64,000 bases of DNA from Candidatus Pseudoruminococcus merdavium (GTDB lineage Bacteria > Bacillota > Clostridia > Oscillospirales > Ruminococcaceae): assembly GCA_904419745.1 (NCBI GenBank), contig CAJFSS010000011.1, positions 1 through 64,000 on the forward strand, given 5' to 3'. Below are positions 36,530 through 45,531 of this stretch, in pieces. Position 1 is the stretch's first letter. Each line of letters begins with the position of its first letter. The position numbers and the translations under genes were made by a program. The notes under the pieces are model-generated. The model saw nothing but the letters and a program-made list of their open reading frames with translations, made no database searches and had not been told where the DNA came from.

Positions 36530-36922
36530 CACCGTTCCTTTATCTCATTTATACGAACGGAAGATGTGGGTTATTACGCAAAAAGAGGCCATTTGGGGCA
36601 CTCTCCGTAAGGAAAGTGCCCCAAGGCTTGTCTATTTGTTTAGCGAGCATCGGATTTTAATATTAAAATCCTGATAATTTTATTTTCAAACGGCATAAAA
36701 ACAGAGTATTAAGCGACAAGCCACGGAAAACCTGACACCAACTGAAAAATTTTGCTTTTGGGGTGTACTGCATAAAGCAGTTTTTTATTTGCTGAAAATA
36801 CTTATGAAAGCATATAAATCCACTATGACACTTTCTGAATGGAAAGCTGGCATAGTGGGCTTTCTTTGAGAAACCTGATTTCAAGCGATAAAGCCTCGCA
36901 CTTTTCCGCAATCCAAAGCTCG
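36530..36922. other. Dyad-rich non-coding region
   Basis: A 393-bp stretch without a credible gene. It holds a hairpin with 10-bp outer arms (36593-36602 with 36615-36624), a perfect 20-bp palindrome (36652-36671), a small terminator-like hairpin followed by six T (36767-36786), and an 8-bp inverted repeat that encloses a second CTTTC/GAAAG pair (about 36820-36858). Its left end must carry the M23 promoter, though no clear one is seen. The cluster of dyads suggests a repeat element or an RNA, unassigned. Confidence 0.45.
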
Positions 36923-37390
36923 TTATAGTGTTAATAGTTTGTCGAGTTCGCTTGATAATGCTTTTTTCATTTTGTTAAGCTCATCATCTGACGGTCTTGC
37001 TTCGGGTGAGTTCATTTTTTCTATCGGATACCACCATACGGGACCGGCTTTTTGACCACACTCATAACCTGCAAGATCACCATTATATCTTGGAAAGAGA
37101 TGCCAGTGAAGATGCGAGTCCCCATTTCCGAGAAGTTCACAGTTCATTTTATTTGCACCAAAAGCCTTATATACAGCTTCCGCTACAATTGACATTTCTT
37201 CCAGAAATTTTAACTTATAATCTTTAACGAGATAGAACAGCTCTGTTTTATGCTGTTTACATAAAAACAAAGTATATCCTTTGAAATGCTGAAAATCATC
37301 TATAACAACATAACCGGTTTCAAGTTCTTTGACAAAATAAGGATTGTCTCCTCTTTTTATCATTTCAATTCTATCACAGATTAGACACAT
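36923..37390 (-). CDS. HIT family protein
   Basis: A 155-residue histidine-triad protein, a nucleotide hydrolase or transferase of the HIT superfamily. The N-terminal CLICDRIEMIKRG is typical, and the triad is seen as HLHWHLFPRY near 98-107. The short form fits an Hit/HINT-like enzyme that cleaves AMP from lysine or other adducts. I chose the ATG that begins MCLICD, with GGTGG ten bases upstream. It looks more AT-rich than the flanking genes and is bordered by the dyad-rich region, which hints at separate acquisition but does not show it. Confidence 0.85.
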   Translation of the reverse strand: MCLICDRIEMIKRGDNPYFVKELETGYVVIDDFQHFKGYTLFLCKQHKTELFYLVKDYKLKFLEEMSIVAEAVYKAFGANKMNCELLGNGDSHLHWHLFPRYNGDLAGYECGQKAGPVWWYPIEKMNSPEARPSDDELNKMKKALSSELDKLLTL

Positions 37391-37522
37391 AAATAAAATC
37401 CACCATTTCTTCAAAATAAAGCGATATATAAATACTACCATATTACATACAAAAAAGCTATAAGAAAGACTACTTCTTTAGGTAGCCTCTCCCTTCGTGG
37501 CCTCTTTTTTAGTTTCGTATTC

Positions 37523-37873
37523 TTATATGAAAAATGGAAAATATGGAACGACCAGTCCAACAAGAAAGACTACTGCCACAGAGCCAAGAGCCACAGTTAA
37601 AAGTCCTTTTCCCCGGTATGCCAGAAGCAAGGCCACCAAGAACCCGCATAGTGCTGTTGTAAAACTCGCTATGGTGACTTCCCCATTGCTGGTGGAATAG
37701 AGTACTTCCGGAAAGGTCATTGCAGCAAGTACCGCATAGGGAATATATGTAAGAAAAGACTGAAAAAAACGGTTATGGATTTTTTTGCGGAACACGGCTA
37801 TTGGAAGCATACGCAGCAGATAGGTGACAAGCGCCATGAGAAAAATGCAAAATAATATTCTGGGATAATTCAC
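37523..37873 (-). CDS. azlD: AzlD-like branched-chain amino acid exporter subunit
   Basis: A 116-residue protein with four hydrophobic helices and the AzlD opening (LMALVTYLLRMLPIAVFRKK). With AzlC it forms an exporter for branched-chain amino acids or analogues, named for 4-azaleucine resistance in Bacillus. It overlaps the azlC stop by four bases, which indicates coupled translation. No regulator such as azlB is adjacent. Confidence 0.9.
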   Translation of the reverse strand: MNYPRILFCIFLMALVTYLLRMLPIAVFRKKIHNRFFQSFLTYIPYAVLAAMTFPEVLYSTSNGEVTIASFTTALCGFLVALLLAYRGKGLLTVALGSVAVVFLVGLVVPYFPFFI

Positions 37874-38628
37874 GCCCCTGCCTCCTCTGTATTCTGTATT
37901 TGTTCTTCATCCGTATCAACCGGGTAACGAACGGCCATGCATGAGGAAGCAATGACTGCACAAATGATAATGACCCATCCGCTGGAAAACTGATTGAGAA
38001 AAGGAGTCCACCGGAAAATACAACTCAAAACGACCGAGATAACAATGGTATAAAAAACTGGTTTTAGTTTTCTGGCCGGGGGGATAATGATTGCAAGGAA
38101 CATGCCATAAATTGCAATCCCCAAGGCTGTTCTCAAGGAAAGCGGAAGCAGGTTGGTAGCAGTCGCCCCTATCAAAGTTCCCGCCGCCCAGCCAAGATAG
38201 GGCATGGACATTAGACCAGAAAAATATGCCCCGTTTATTTTTCCCTCCTGCTGCATTGCAACTGCAAAAATTTCATCAGTGTTTCCAAAAGAAATAGCAC
38301 AGCGTTCCAACATATTCATCAGTGGATCCAGTTTTTGAGAAAGAGAAAGGGACATCAGCATATACCGTAAATTGATAATGAAAGTCGTGATTGCCAGTTC
38401 AAAATACGATCCGCCGTTTAATATCAGTGCCATCCCTGCAAATTGCCCAGCCGATGTCATATTTGTCATGGAAATCAAAACGGCAATCCAAACAGGCAGC
38501 CCACCCTCTGTTGCCATCATGCCAAAGGTAAACGAAACAGAAAGATATCCCAAACAGATGGGAATTCCATCCGTTACCCCTTTAAAAAAAGTCAGCGAAG
38601 GTGTTGTCACCCGATTACTCCCCTTCAA
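37870..38628 (-). CDS. azlC: AzlC family branched-chain amino acid exporter
   Basis: A 252-residue integral membrane protein of the AzlC (LIV-E exporter) family. The segments GVTDGIPICLGYLSVSFTFG, SAGQFAG and NLRYMLMSLSLSQKL are characteristic, and about seven helices are seen. It exports branched-chain amino acids together with AzlD. It lies 23 bp after the methyltransferase gene, so the three may share a transcript. Confidence 0.93.
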   Translation of the reverse strand: MKGSNRVTTPSLTFFKGVTDGIPICLGYLSVSFTFGMMATEGGLPVWIAVLISMTNMTSAGQFAGMALILNGGSYFELAITTFIINLRYMLMSLSLSQKLDPLMNMLERCAISFGNTDEIFAVAMQQEGKINGAYFSGLMSMPYLGWAAGTLIGATATNLLPLSLRTALGIAIYGMFLAIIIPPARKLKPVFYTIVISVVLSCIFRWTPFLNQFSSGWVIIICAVIASSCMAVRYPVDTDEEQIQNTEEAGA

Positions 38629-38651
38629 AGCAAAATCCCCCTATGCCTTTA

Positions 38652-39458
38652 TTATTTTACGGCAATTCTCATCCGGTAGCAAAAGAACAATTCAAATTCC
38701 CTGCTGCCCCAGATCTCATTTATCAATAACCGATATTTTTGTAACTTTTCCCGCATGGTCTGCGGCTGGTACTTGAGCGCAGTTTGTATCCTGCTTTGAC
38801 TCAGGGCCATACGGTACAATTTATCTGCATTACATACCTGTGTGTCCGAAAATAACATTTCCCTTACATAGCGGAAAAGCCCGCTTTTTTGGAGATTGGG
38901 AAGATGCTCCTCCTTGTTCCATCGCTGATAGGACGCCTTTTCTTTTTGTTCTACCTCTTTTGCAAATTGATACAGCTGGGAAAAGCATTTTTCGACTTTC
39001 CAGTTACAAACAGGGGGCCAGTCATAATCGATTATTGCAAAAACGCCGCCCGGTTTTAGAATACGGGAAATTTCTTGTAAGGAAGAAACCGGTTCCATCC
39101 AATGAAATGATTGAGAACATACTACTACATCAACACTTTCCTTTTTCAGTCCGGTATTTCCTGATGATCCTTTTCGGAATTCCAGCCCGCATGGGAATGC
39201 GCTCTTGGCGATTTCCAGCATTTCCTGATTTGGATCAATTCCAATGATCCGGTTGCCATATTGCTGCCAAACCACGGTAGAAAGCCCGGTTCCACATCCC
39301 AAGTCCACAATCGTATCCGGAGAATTTCCTAAGTATCTGCGAATAATTTGTATAGGGAAATCCGGCATAGCAGGCCTTGCAGAATGATAAATCTCTGCAA
39401 GGCCATCAAATTTCCGGTAATTATTTTGCTCTTGCTCCACGGGAGATCCCCCTTGCAT
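38652..39458 (-). CDS. Class I SAM-dependent methyltransferase
   Basis: A 268-residue methyltransferase. Motif I is VDLGCGTGLSTVVW (near 51-64), followed by GIDPNQEMLEIAK and the post-motif VVVCSQSFHWMEP, LKPGGVFAIID. The SQSFHWM segment is common in the family of small-molecule methyltransferases related to trans-aconitate methyltransferase. The substrate is not identifiable. I chose the internal ATG beginning MQGGSPVEQEQ as start. It may be co-transcribed with azlC-azlD. Confidence 0.88.
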   Translation of the reverse strand: MQGGSPVEQEQNNYRKFDGLAEIYHSARPAMPDFPIQIIRRYLGNSPDTIVDLGCGTGLSTVVWQQYGNRIIGIDPNQEMLEIAKSAFPCGLEFRKGSSGNTGLKKESVDVVVCSQSFHWMEPVSSLQEISRILKPGGVFAIIDYDWPPVCNWKVEKCFSQLYQFAKEVEQKEKASYQRWNKEEHLPNLQKSGLFRYVREMLFSDTQVCNADKLYRMALSQSRIQTALKYQPQTMREKLQKYRLLINEIWGSREFELFFCYRMRIAVK

Positions 39459-39594
39459 AAAAACCACCGACATTTTTCTGGCATAGCAGGGTTTGTGTCA
39501 TATGCCGTCATATCGGTGGGTGGATATATCCTTGCCCCAACAAAATTTGTTTTATTATAAAAGATTTTTTCTTTTGATGCAAGAAAATGGCACT

Positions 39595-39626
39595 AAAAAA
39601 TCAGGCAGGAAAATTTTCTTGCCTGA
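39595..39626 (-). terminator. Terminator of the first tandem S9 gene
   Basis: A 26-base nearly perfect palindrome (39601-39626) with one mismatch pair, followed on the minus strand by six T. It ends the peptidase transcript 20 bases after its stop. Confidence 0.85.
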
Positions 39627-39644
39627 ATTTTACTGTGTTTCCTT

Positions 39645-41645
39645 TTATGCTTTGAGATATTTGTCCATCCACTGGGTAATTTCTTGAATTCTTCTGACTC
39701 TATGAACGGGCTTTCCGATAACGCACAAGGCGTGGTTTTCACCTTTAAACAGGCAAAACCTTGTCTCTACTCCAAAATAGCGCAGGGCATAGAACATCTG
39801 GAGTCCTTCTGCCATCCAGCAACGGTAATCTTCATTGGAATGAATAAAGACAGTCGGTGTTTTGGCTTGATTCGCATATTGCAGAGGAGATTGTTTCCAG
39901 ACTTTGTCATGGTTTTCCCACACATTGGCGTCCACTTGGTCAACATCAAATGTATATCCAATATCTGCCGTATTGCTCAGGGACACCCAGTTGGAAATGC
40001 TACGCTGGGATGCTGCCGCTTTGAACCGGTCGGTATGCCCGATGACCCAGTTTGTCATAAATCCGCCGTAAGAGCCGCCAGTGATTCCCAGGCGATCACC
40101 ATCCATCCACGGGCATTCTTCCAGACAGACGTCTACAAATTTCATGATATCACGGTAATCAATTTCCCCGTACTGCCCACGCAGTTCAGAAAAATCATTT
40201 CCCTTGCCGTCGCTTCCGGTCGGGTTACAGAAGATGACGCCATATCCTTCATTTGCCCAGTATTCATTTTCGTGGCAGTATACGGTTCCCCACGCTGCCT
40301 TGGGTCCCCCGTGTACATTGAGGATGACCGGGTATTTCTTCCCTTCTTCAAAATCAATCGGTTTTAAATACCAGCCTTTGATTTCGTTGCCAACCTCATT
40401 TTTGAATGTGATTTCAACTGGGGTTGCAATGGAATATTCTTCACTAACATGGGTATTGATATGAGTTAACTGCGTTTCATTGCCCTGGTTATCAATTTGT
40501 GCGAATTCTACGCCATTATCTCCACGCATGACAATGGCAAGAAAACCATTTTGATAAAGGACAAATTCATCGACTGCGCCCTTTTCCTTTGTCACTTTTG
40601 TAATCGTTTTGTCTTTAAAATTGCAGCGGAAAATATGGGAGGAATCATCGTCAGTGGAGATAAAATACACGCTGTCTTTTCCGTCATATTCCCATGCTTT
40701 TCCATAAGGAGCTCCCATAACAATGTCGCAGTGCAGCGAATTACTTGCGTTGTAACAATAGCTTTCGTCAATCAATTCGGTCTTTCCTGTAACAAAATTA
40801 TACAGGCAAATCGGGCCATCTTCCGTCATACCGTACTTTTTGTGGTCTGTGTATTGCAAAACCATCGTGTCCTGTGAGACGATTCCCAAATTTGTGTGGG
40901 TTACATGTTCTTTGACAGAGATATTTTTAAGCGATTTATCTGTAAAGTCCACAAGATACATTTCGTCATCAATTGGCATCTTATTCTCATAGCGCTTTAA
41001 AGTTACAATGAACTTTTTGGTTCCTGGAATCGGAACGCATTTTTGGACGGCGGTGAATGTATCTACCAACTCGGTGATGGTTCCATGGTCATAAGCATAC
41101 AGACGATTTCTCTTTTTATTGATAAAACCGGCCATATTCTGCCAATATGGAAGTTCATCCAAAACCTCATAATCGTTTTCCGCTTCCAAGAGTTGCGCTG
41201 CCTTTTGGGTATCTCCGCCCGCTTGAGCAAGGCAATGCGCAACCTTTGCATCATAATTTGCAGTAAAAAGGAACTCCTCCTCGTTGAGGAAATAGAATCC
41301 GGTAACATTGTGGTTCAGCCGCAAAACTTCCTGTGCTTCCCCCATTTCCGGGGTAAGACGCTGTACTACTGTTAACGGCAAACCCTTTGCAAGATATTCC
41401 TTGTCCTCTTTTTTTCTAATGGCTGGAAAATAAATCGAATCTCCTACCCAGTAAAAACTATTTACATCCCCACTTGCTGTTAAAGGGATGGGATTGCCGT
41501 TTTCCAAAAGATAGAGATTGGAATAATAGCAGTTATCTTCCATGGAAGCATTTTTCAGGATAAAAGCAATTTTTCCAGAATTGCTTACCTTTATATTGGA
41601 TAAATATTTGTATGCAGAAAATTGGTCAATCGTGACCTTTTTCAT
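39645..41645 (-). CDS. S9 family serine peptidase, tandem copy with altered His motif
   Basis: A 666-residue beta-propeller plus alpha/beta hydrolase peptidase. The nucleophile lies in TGGSYGGFMTNW, the aspartate in HSNEDYRCWMAE and the histidine in GENHALCVIGKP. The last motif differs from the GENHELSRSGKP of the neighbouring copy and the GDNHELSRSGKP of the copy at 18.9 kb, by several consecutive substitutions right after the catalytic histidine. The catalytic residues are intact. It has its own promoter (41688-41716) and terminator. Lacking a signal peptide, it should cleave peptides inside the cell. Confidence 0.95.
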   Translation of the reverse strand: MKKVTIDQFSAYKYLSNIKVSNSGKIAFILKNASMEDNCYYSNLYLLENGNPIPLTASGDVNSFYWVGDSIYFPAIRKKEDKEYLAKGLPLTVVQRLTPEMGEAQEVLRLNHNVTGFYFLNEEEFLFTANYDAKVAHCLAQAGGDTQKAAQLLEAENDYEVLDELPYWQNMAGFINKKRNRLYAYDHGTITELVDTFTAVQKCVPIPGTKKFIVTLKRYENKMPIDDEMYLVDFTDKSLKNISVKEHVTHTNLGIVSQDTMVLQYTDHKKYGMTEDGPICLYNFVTGKTELIDESYCYNASNSLHCDIVMGAPYGKAWEYDGKDSVYFISTDDDSSHIFRCNFKDKTITKVTKEKGAVDEFVLYQNGFLAIVMRGDNGVEFAQIDNQGNETQLTHINTHVSEEYSIATPVEITFKNEVGNEIKGWYLKPIDFEEGKKYPVILNVHGGPKAAWGTVYCHENEYWANEGYGVIFCNPTGSDGKGNDFSELRGQYGEIDYRDIMKFVDVCLEECPWMDGDRLGITGGSYGGFMTNWVIGHTDRFKAAASQRSISNWVSLSNTADIGYTFDVDQVDANVWENHDKVWKQSPLQYANQAKTPTVFIHSNEDYRCWMAEGLQMFYALRYFGVETRFCLFKGENHALCVIGKPVHRVRRIQEITQWMDKYLKA

Positions 41646-41687
41646 GGGATAATTCCTCCTTCATCAATTTATACATCTGCACTTACC

Positions 41688-41716
41688 AGTCTAGCACTGC
41701 CACGAAACTGTTTCAA
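41688..41716 (-). promoter_or_regulatory. Promoter of the first tandem S9 gene
   Basis: Minus-strand TTGAAA (41711-41716), 17-base spacer, TAGACT (41688-41693) preceded by TGC (extended -10). Confidence 0.6.
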
Positions 41717-41785
41717 TTTCCAAACTAGATAAAAATACGGATAATATTTTTCCATCTACGCCAGTTTCCACGGGAATGATCCTGC

Positions 41786-41817
41786 AAAAAATCAGGCGCC
41801 GAATTTCCGGCGCCTGA
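41786..41817 (-). terminator. Terminator of the second tandem S9 gene
   Basis: A GC-rich 10-bp perfect stem (41792-41801 with 41808-41817) with a 6-base loop and six T on the minus strand. Its TCAGGC arm matches that of the terminator at 39601, consistent with duplication of the whole gene unit. Confidence 0.88.
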
Positions 41818-41826
41818 TAGAAAAAA

Positions 41827-43830
41827 CTATGCTTTGAGATATTTATCCATCCACTGCGTAATCTCACGCAATCTTCTGACCCTGTGGATTGGTTTTCCGG
41901 AACGGCTTAATTCATGGTTTTCCCCTTTGAACAAGCACATTCTGGTCGGTACTCCAAAATAACGCAGGGCATAGAACATCTGAAGTCCTTCTGCCATCCA
42001 GCAGCGATAGTCCTCATTGGAGTTGATAAACAGGGTCGGAGTCTTTGCCTTGTTGGCATATTTGAGCGGAGACTGTTTCCAAATTTTTTCATGGCTGTCC
42101 CAGGGATTGGAATCCACGGAATCCTGGTCGCCATAGTAGCCAATATCCGTTGTGTTATTTTTGGAAATCCAGTTAGAAATACTGCGCTGAGACGCGATCG
42201 CCTTAAACCGGTCAGTATTTCCGGCGAACCAGTTTGCCATCCATCCGCCATAGGAACCGCCAGTCATGCCTAATCTGTCCGCATCAATCCATGGGCATTT
42301 TTCCAGGCAGACATCCACGAATTTTTCAACGTCGCGCACGTCAATCTCTCCGTACAGGCCGCGCAATTCTGCAAATTCGTTTCCCTTGCCATCGCTTCCA
42401 GTCGGGTTACAGAAGATAACACCATAGCCCTCATTTGCCCAATACTGCATTTCGTGGAAGAAAATTGTACCATAAACCGTTTTGGGACCGCCATGGACAT
42501 CCAAAATTGTCGGGTACTTTTTGCCTTCTTCAAAACCAACCGGTTTGATATACCAGCCCTTGATTTCCACACCGTTTTCATTGCTAAAAGTAATTTCTTC
42601 CGGGGTAGAAATCGTATATTTTTCACTTAAATGCTTGTTGAAAGCCGTTAAAGCAGTCTCTGTTCCATCAAGCGATACCTCATACAGCTCTGCCCCATCG
42701 TCGCCGCGCATACAGATTGCAAGAAAATGATCCTGATAAGGTACAAACTCTAAAACTTTGCCCTTTTGAGTTGTCACACGGCTGACTTTCTTTTCACTGA
42801 TGCTGCACTGTAAGATATAAGAACTGTCATCCAGTGTTTGGAGAAAGGCGACTTTATCCTTCCCGTCATAGACCCATGCGATATTTCCCGGTGTACCCAG
42901 AGAGACGTCCGTACCGACAGAACTTCTGGCACTATAAAGATAGCTCTGATCGATAAGGTTTTTTTCTCCCGTTTCAAAATTGTAGAGATAAAATGCGCCG
43001 TTTTCTCCAATCCCATATTTTTTACGGTCTGTCCCCTGTAAAAATAGAGTATGTTCATCGACCACGGCAAAATTCTGATGGCTGTAGTCCTTTTCAAAGG
43101 AAATGTCCTTCATACTGTTGGTTGATGCATCGAATAAATACAGGTCATTTGGAATTTCCATTTTATGCTCATAACGTTTGGAGACTACGATGAATTTTTC
43201 TGTATCCTTGATTTTTACACATTGGGAAACCGTTGTATATTCATCGACTACCGGCGTTACATTTCCATCTTTATAATGATAAAGGCGGTTTCTCTGTTTG
43301 TTGACAATTCCAACACCATTCGACCAGAACGGAAGCTCGTCAAAGACATGGTAATCGTTTTCTGCTTTAATTGCCGCTGCTGCTGCCTCGGTAGCGCCGC
43401 CGTTTGCTGCCATCATCTGTTCAATATAGGGGTTATAAGTGGCAGTAAAGAGGAAATCCGTTTTGCTGATAAAATAGATTCCTGTCACATTATACGGCAG
43501 TTTTAAAAATTCTTGTGCTTCCCCCATTCCCGGAACAAGCTGTTGCAATACAGTGAGAGGGAACCCCTTTGCCTTGTAGTCCCTGTCTTTTTGGCAGCGT
43601 AGTGCAGGGAATACAATGGAATCTTCCAACCAGTAAAAGCTGTTGATATCATTGGAAGCGGTTAAAGCCACAGGCCGGCCTTCCTGCAACAAATACAGGT
43701 TTGAGTGGTATCCGTTTTCCTCCATGCAAGCCTGTTTGACAAGAAAAGCAATTTGGTTTTGATTGCTGACTTTCACATTGGACAGAAATTTGAAATTTTT
43801 AAAATGATCAATTTCAATCCGTTTTTTCAT
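41827..43830 (-). CDS. S9 family serine peptidase, tandem copy
   Basis: A 667-residue S9 peptidase, closely similar to the adjacent copy at 39.6-41.6 kb along its full length (for example NVKVSN, SNLYLL, GFPLTVLQQLVPGMGEAQE), which shows tandem duplication. Triad segments are TGGSYGGWMANW, NSNEDYRCWMAE and GENHELSRSGKP. The start is the ATG eight bases after AGGAGG. Its promoter contains an internal dyad (see 43865-43893). Probable role: degradation of oligopeptides in the cytoplasm, a useful function for an amino-acid fermenter. Confidence 0.95.
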   Translation of the reverse strand: MKKRIEIDHFKNFKFLSNVKVSNQNQIAFLVKQACMEENGYHSNLYLLQEGRPVALTASNDINSFYWLEDSIVFPALRCQKDRDYKAKGFPLTVLQQLVPGMGEAQEFLKLPYNVTGIYFISKTDFLFTATYNPYIEQMMAANGGATEAAAAAIKAENDYHVFDELPFWSNGVGIVNKQRNRLYHYKDGNVTPVVDEYTTVSQCVKIKDTEKFIVVSKRYEHKMEIPNDLYLFDASTNSMKDISFEKDYSHQNFAVVDEHTLFLQGTDRKKYGIGENGAFYLYNFETGEKNLIDQSYLYSARSSVGTDVSLGTPGNIAWVYDGKDKVAFLQTLDDSSYILQCSISEKKVSRVTTQKGKVLEFVPYQDHFLAICMRGDDGAELYEVSLDGTETALTAFNKHLSEKYTISTPEEITFSNENGVEIKGWYIKPVGFEEGKKYPTILDVHGGPKTVYGTIFFHEMQYWANEGYGVIFCNPTGSDGKGNEFAELRGLYGEIDVRDVEKFVDVCLEKCPWIDADRLGMTGGSYGGWMANWFAGNTDRFKAIASQRSISNWISKNNTTDIGYYGDQDSVDSNPWDSHEKIWKQSPLKYANKAKTPTLFINSNEDYRCWMAEGLQMFYALRYFGVPTRMCLFKGENHELSRSGKPIHRVRRLREITQWMDKYLKA

Positions 43831-43864
43831 CCCAAATCCTCCTAAAATTGTAGTATTTATTTTC

Positions 43865-43893
43865 AGTCTATCACTATTTTTTGTGATTTGCAA
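43865..43893 (-). promoter_or_regulatory. Promoter of the second tandem S9 gene with operator-like dyad
   Basis: Minus-strand TTGCAA (43888-43893), 17-base spacer and TAGACT (43865-43870). The spacer holds a 5-bp inverted repeat ATCAC/GTGAT (43870-43874 with 43883-43887), where a repressor would block polymerase. The dyad is not present at the sister promoter. Confidence 0.5.
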
Positions 43894-44135
43894 TAATCTG
43901 CTTATACTGGAGAGCTTGGATATCCATGGATTTTTCGGACTAGATTTTCTGCTATTTCTGTATTTTTTGGCATTTTTTCTATAATTCGATTTGATTTTTC
44001 TGTATTGTTTTCATTATAACTGTATCAATGCACAGAAGTATCATTCAGCATTGGTAACATAATACAAACAATGAGAGCTCTTTGAGAAAATTCACTTTTC
44101 ATAAAGCCATGTCCAGAGAGATTTATAAAAGGCGT
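43894..44135. other. AT-rich intergenic stretch
   Basis: About 240 bp between the S9 promoter and the lysA terminator. It is T-rich on the plus strand. I see no gene, RNA or repeat in it. Confidence 0.4.
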
Positions 44136-44172
44136 AAAAAACTCGCCTGGCAAAAATCTGCCAGGCGAGTTT
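44136..44172. terminator. Terminator of lysA
   Basis: A 14-bp perfect stem (44139-44152 with 44159-44172) with a 6-base loop, followed on the minus strand by a T run. It lies nine bases after the lysA stop. Confidence 0.88.
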
Positions 44173-44181
44173 CAAAGTGTT

Positions 44182-45480
44182 TTAAATATCGTTTCGGATC
44201 AAATCCTCCAAACTTTCGCGTTTAATGATAATACGGGAAGCCCCGTCTTTTACCATCACGACAGCCGGCCTTGGAATCCGGTTATAATTAGAGGCCATAG
44301 AGTAGTTATAAGCGCCGGTTGCAAGCACCGCTACGATATCGCCTTCCTGGATTTCCTGGGTACTCATATCTTTGCCAATGAGATCTCCGCTTTCACAGCA
44401 TTTTCCAGCCAGAGTGATACTCTGCGTCCGTGCATCACCTGCACGGCCTGCGACAACCAGTTCATATTCAGATTGGTAGAGGGCATAACGCGGATTATCA
44501 GTCATTCCCCCGTCAATGGCAACATAGGTACGTACATTGGGAATATTTTTTATGGAACCAACCTTGTACAGGGTAATGCCTGCAGGGCCTGCAATGGAAC
44601 GACCCGGTTCAATGATAATGAAAGGTTGTTCAATTCCAAGCTTTTGGCAGCTTTTCTTAACCACCTCAGAGACGCGTTCCATGTACCCATCATACGGTAC
44701 GGGGTCATTTTCCGGTACATATTTGATTCCAAACCCTCCGCCGAGATCCAACTCCTGAATGGTAAGGCCGGTTTCCTCTTTAATCTGTGCAATAAAATTG
44801 AGCATCACTTCAGCGGCATGTTCAAAAGGTTCAATATCAAAAATCTGTGAACCAATATGACAGTGTAACCCAACAAGCTCAACATTCTTAAGTTTTGCCG
44901 CCTGTTTTACTGCTTCCATTGCTTCTCCAGTTTCAAGCGCCAAACCAAATTTGGAATCAATTTGCCCGGTACGTACAAAGCTGTGGGTATGTGCATCCAC
45001 GCCGGGTTTAATGCGAAAAAGGATTTTTACTGTTTTTTCGGCAGCACATGCCATTTTTTCCAGCAGTTCCAATTCCGTCAAATTATCGACAACAATTCGG
45101 CCAACGCCGGTTTCCAACGCATAGGCAATTTCCTGCGGCGTCTTGTTATTTCCATGGAAAAACATCCGATCGGCTGGAAAACCTGCCTGGACAGCCGTGT
45201 AAATTTCTCCTGCGGAAACGACATCCAGCCCAAGCCCTTCTTCTGCGACGATTCTGCACATTTCCTTACAGGAAAATGCCTTGCTCGCATAGGTGACAAG
45301 CCCCTTGCCGCCATAATAAGAATCGATTGAATGACGAAACATCCGGCAATTTTTCCGAATCTGTCCCTCGTCCATTACATACAGCGGAGTTCCATATTTC
45401 TCCGCAAGCTCTATAGTGTCCACTCCGCCAATGGTAAGATGATTTTTATCATTCACAGAAAGACATTCTGAAATAAACAT
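44182..45480 (-). CDS. lysA: Diaminopimelate decarboxylase
   Basis: LysA decarboxylates meso-diaminopimelate to lysine, the last step of lysine synthesis, using pyridoxal phosphate. The 432 residues match the family. The cofactor lysine is in YASKAF (near 65), with HCHIGSQI, EPGRSIAGPAG and the substrate motif CCESGDLIGKD further on. It lies 51 bp after engB, so it may be the last gene of a lon-engB-lysA transcript. The sequence does not show a lysine riboswitch. Confidence 0.96.
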   Translation of the reverse strand: MFISECLSVNDKNHLTIGGVDTIELAEKYGTPLYVMDEGQIRKNCRMFRHSIDSYYGGKGLVTYASKAFSCKEMCRIVAEEGLGLDVVSAGEIYTAVQAGFPADRMFFHGNNKTPQEIAYALETGVGRIVVDNLTELELLEKMACAAEKTVKILFRIKPGVDAHTHSFVRTGQIDSKFGLALETGEAMEAVKQAAKLKNVELVGLHCHIGSQIFDIEPFEHAAEVMLNFIAQIKEETGLTIQELDLGGGFGIKYVPENDPVPYDGYMERVSEVVKKSCQKLGIEQPFIIIEPGRSIAGPAGITLYKVGSIKNIPNVRTYVAIDGGMTDNPRYALYQSEYELVVAGRAGDARTQSITLAGKCCESGDLIGKDMSTQEIQEGDIVAVLATGAYNYSMASNYNRIPRPAVVMVKDGASRIIIKRESLEDLIRNDI

Positions 45481-45531
45481 GATATCCCTACTCCTTTATG
45501 GTTTACAGCCATTTTCTATTTTTAGTCCAGG

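Noticed and set aside
36663..36911. An 82-codon minus-strand frame in the dyad-rich region
   Set aside because: It crosses three hairpins, has no ribosome site, and the translation looks random.
37450..37515. Terminator after azlD
   Set aside because: Only a short GGCTAC/GTAGTC pairing with a weak T tail; not convincing.
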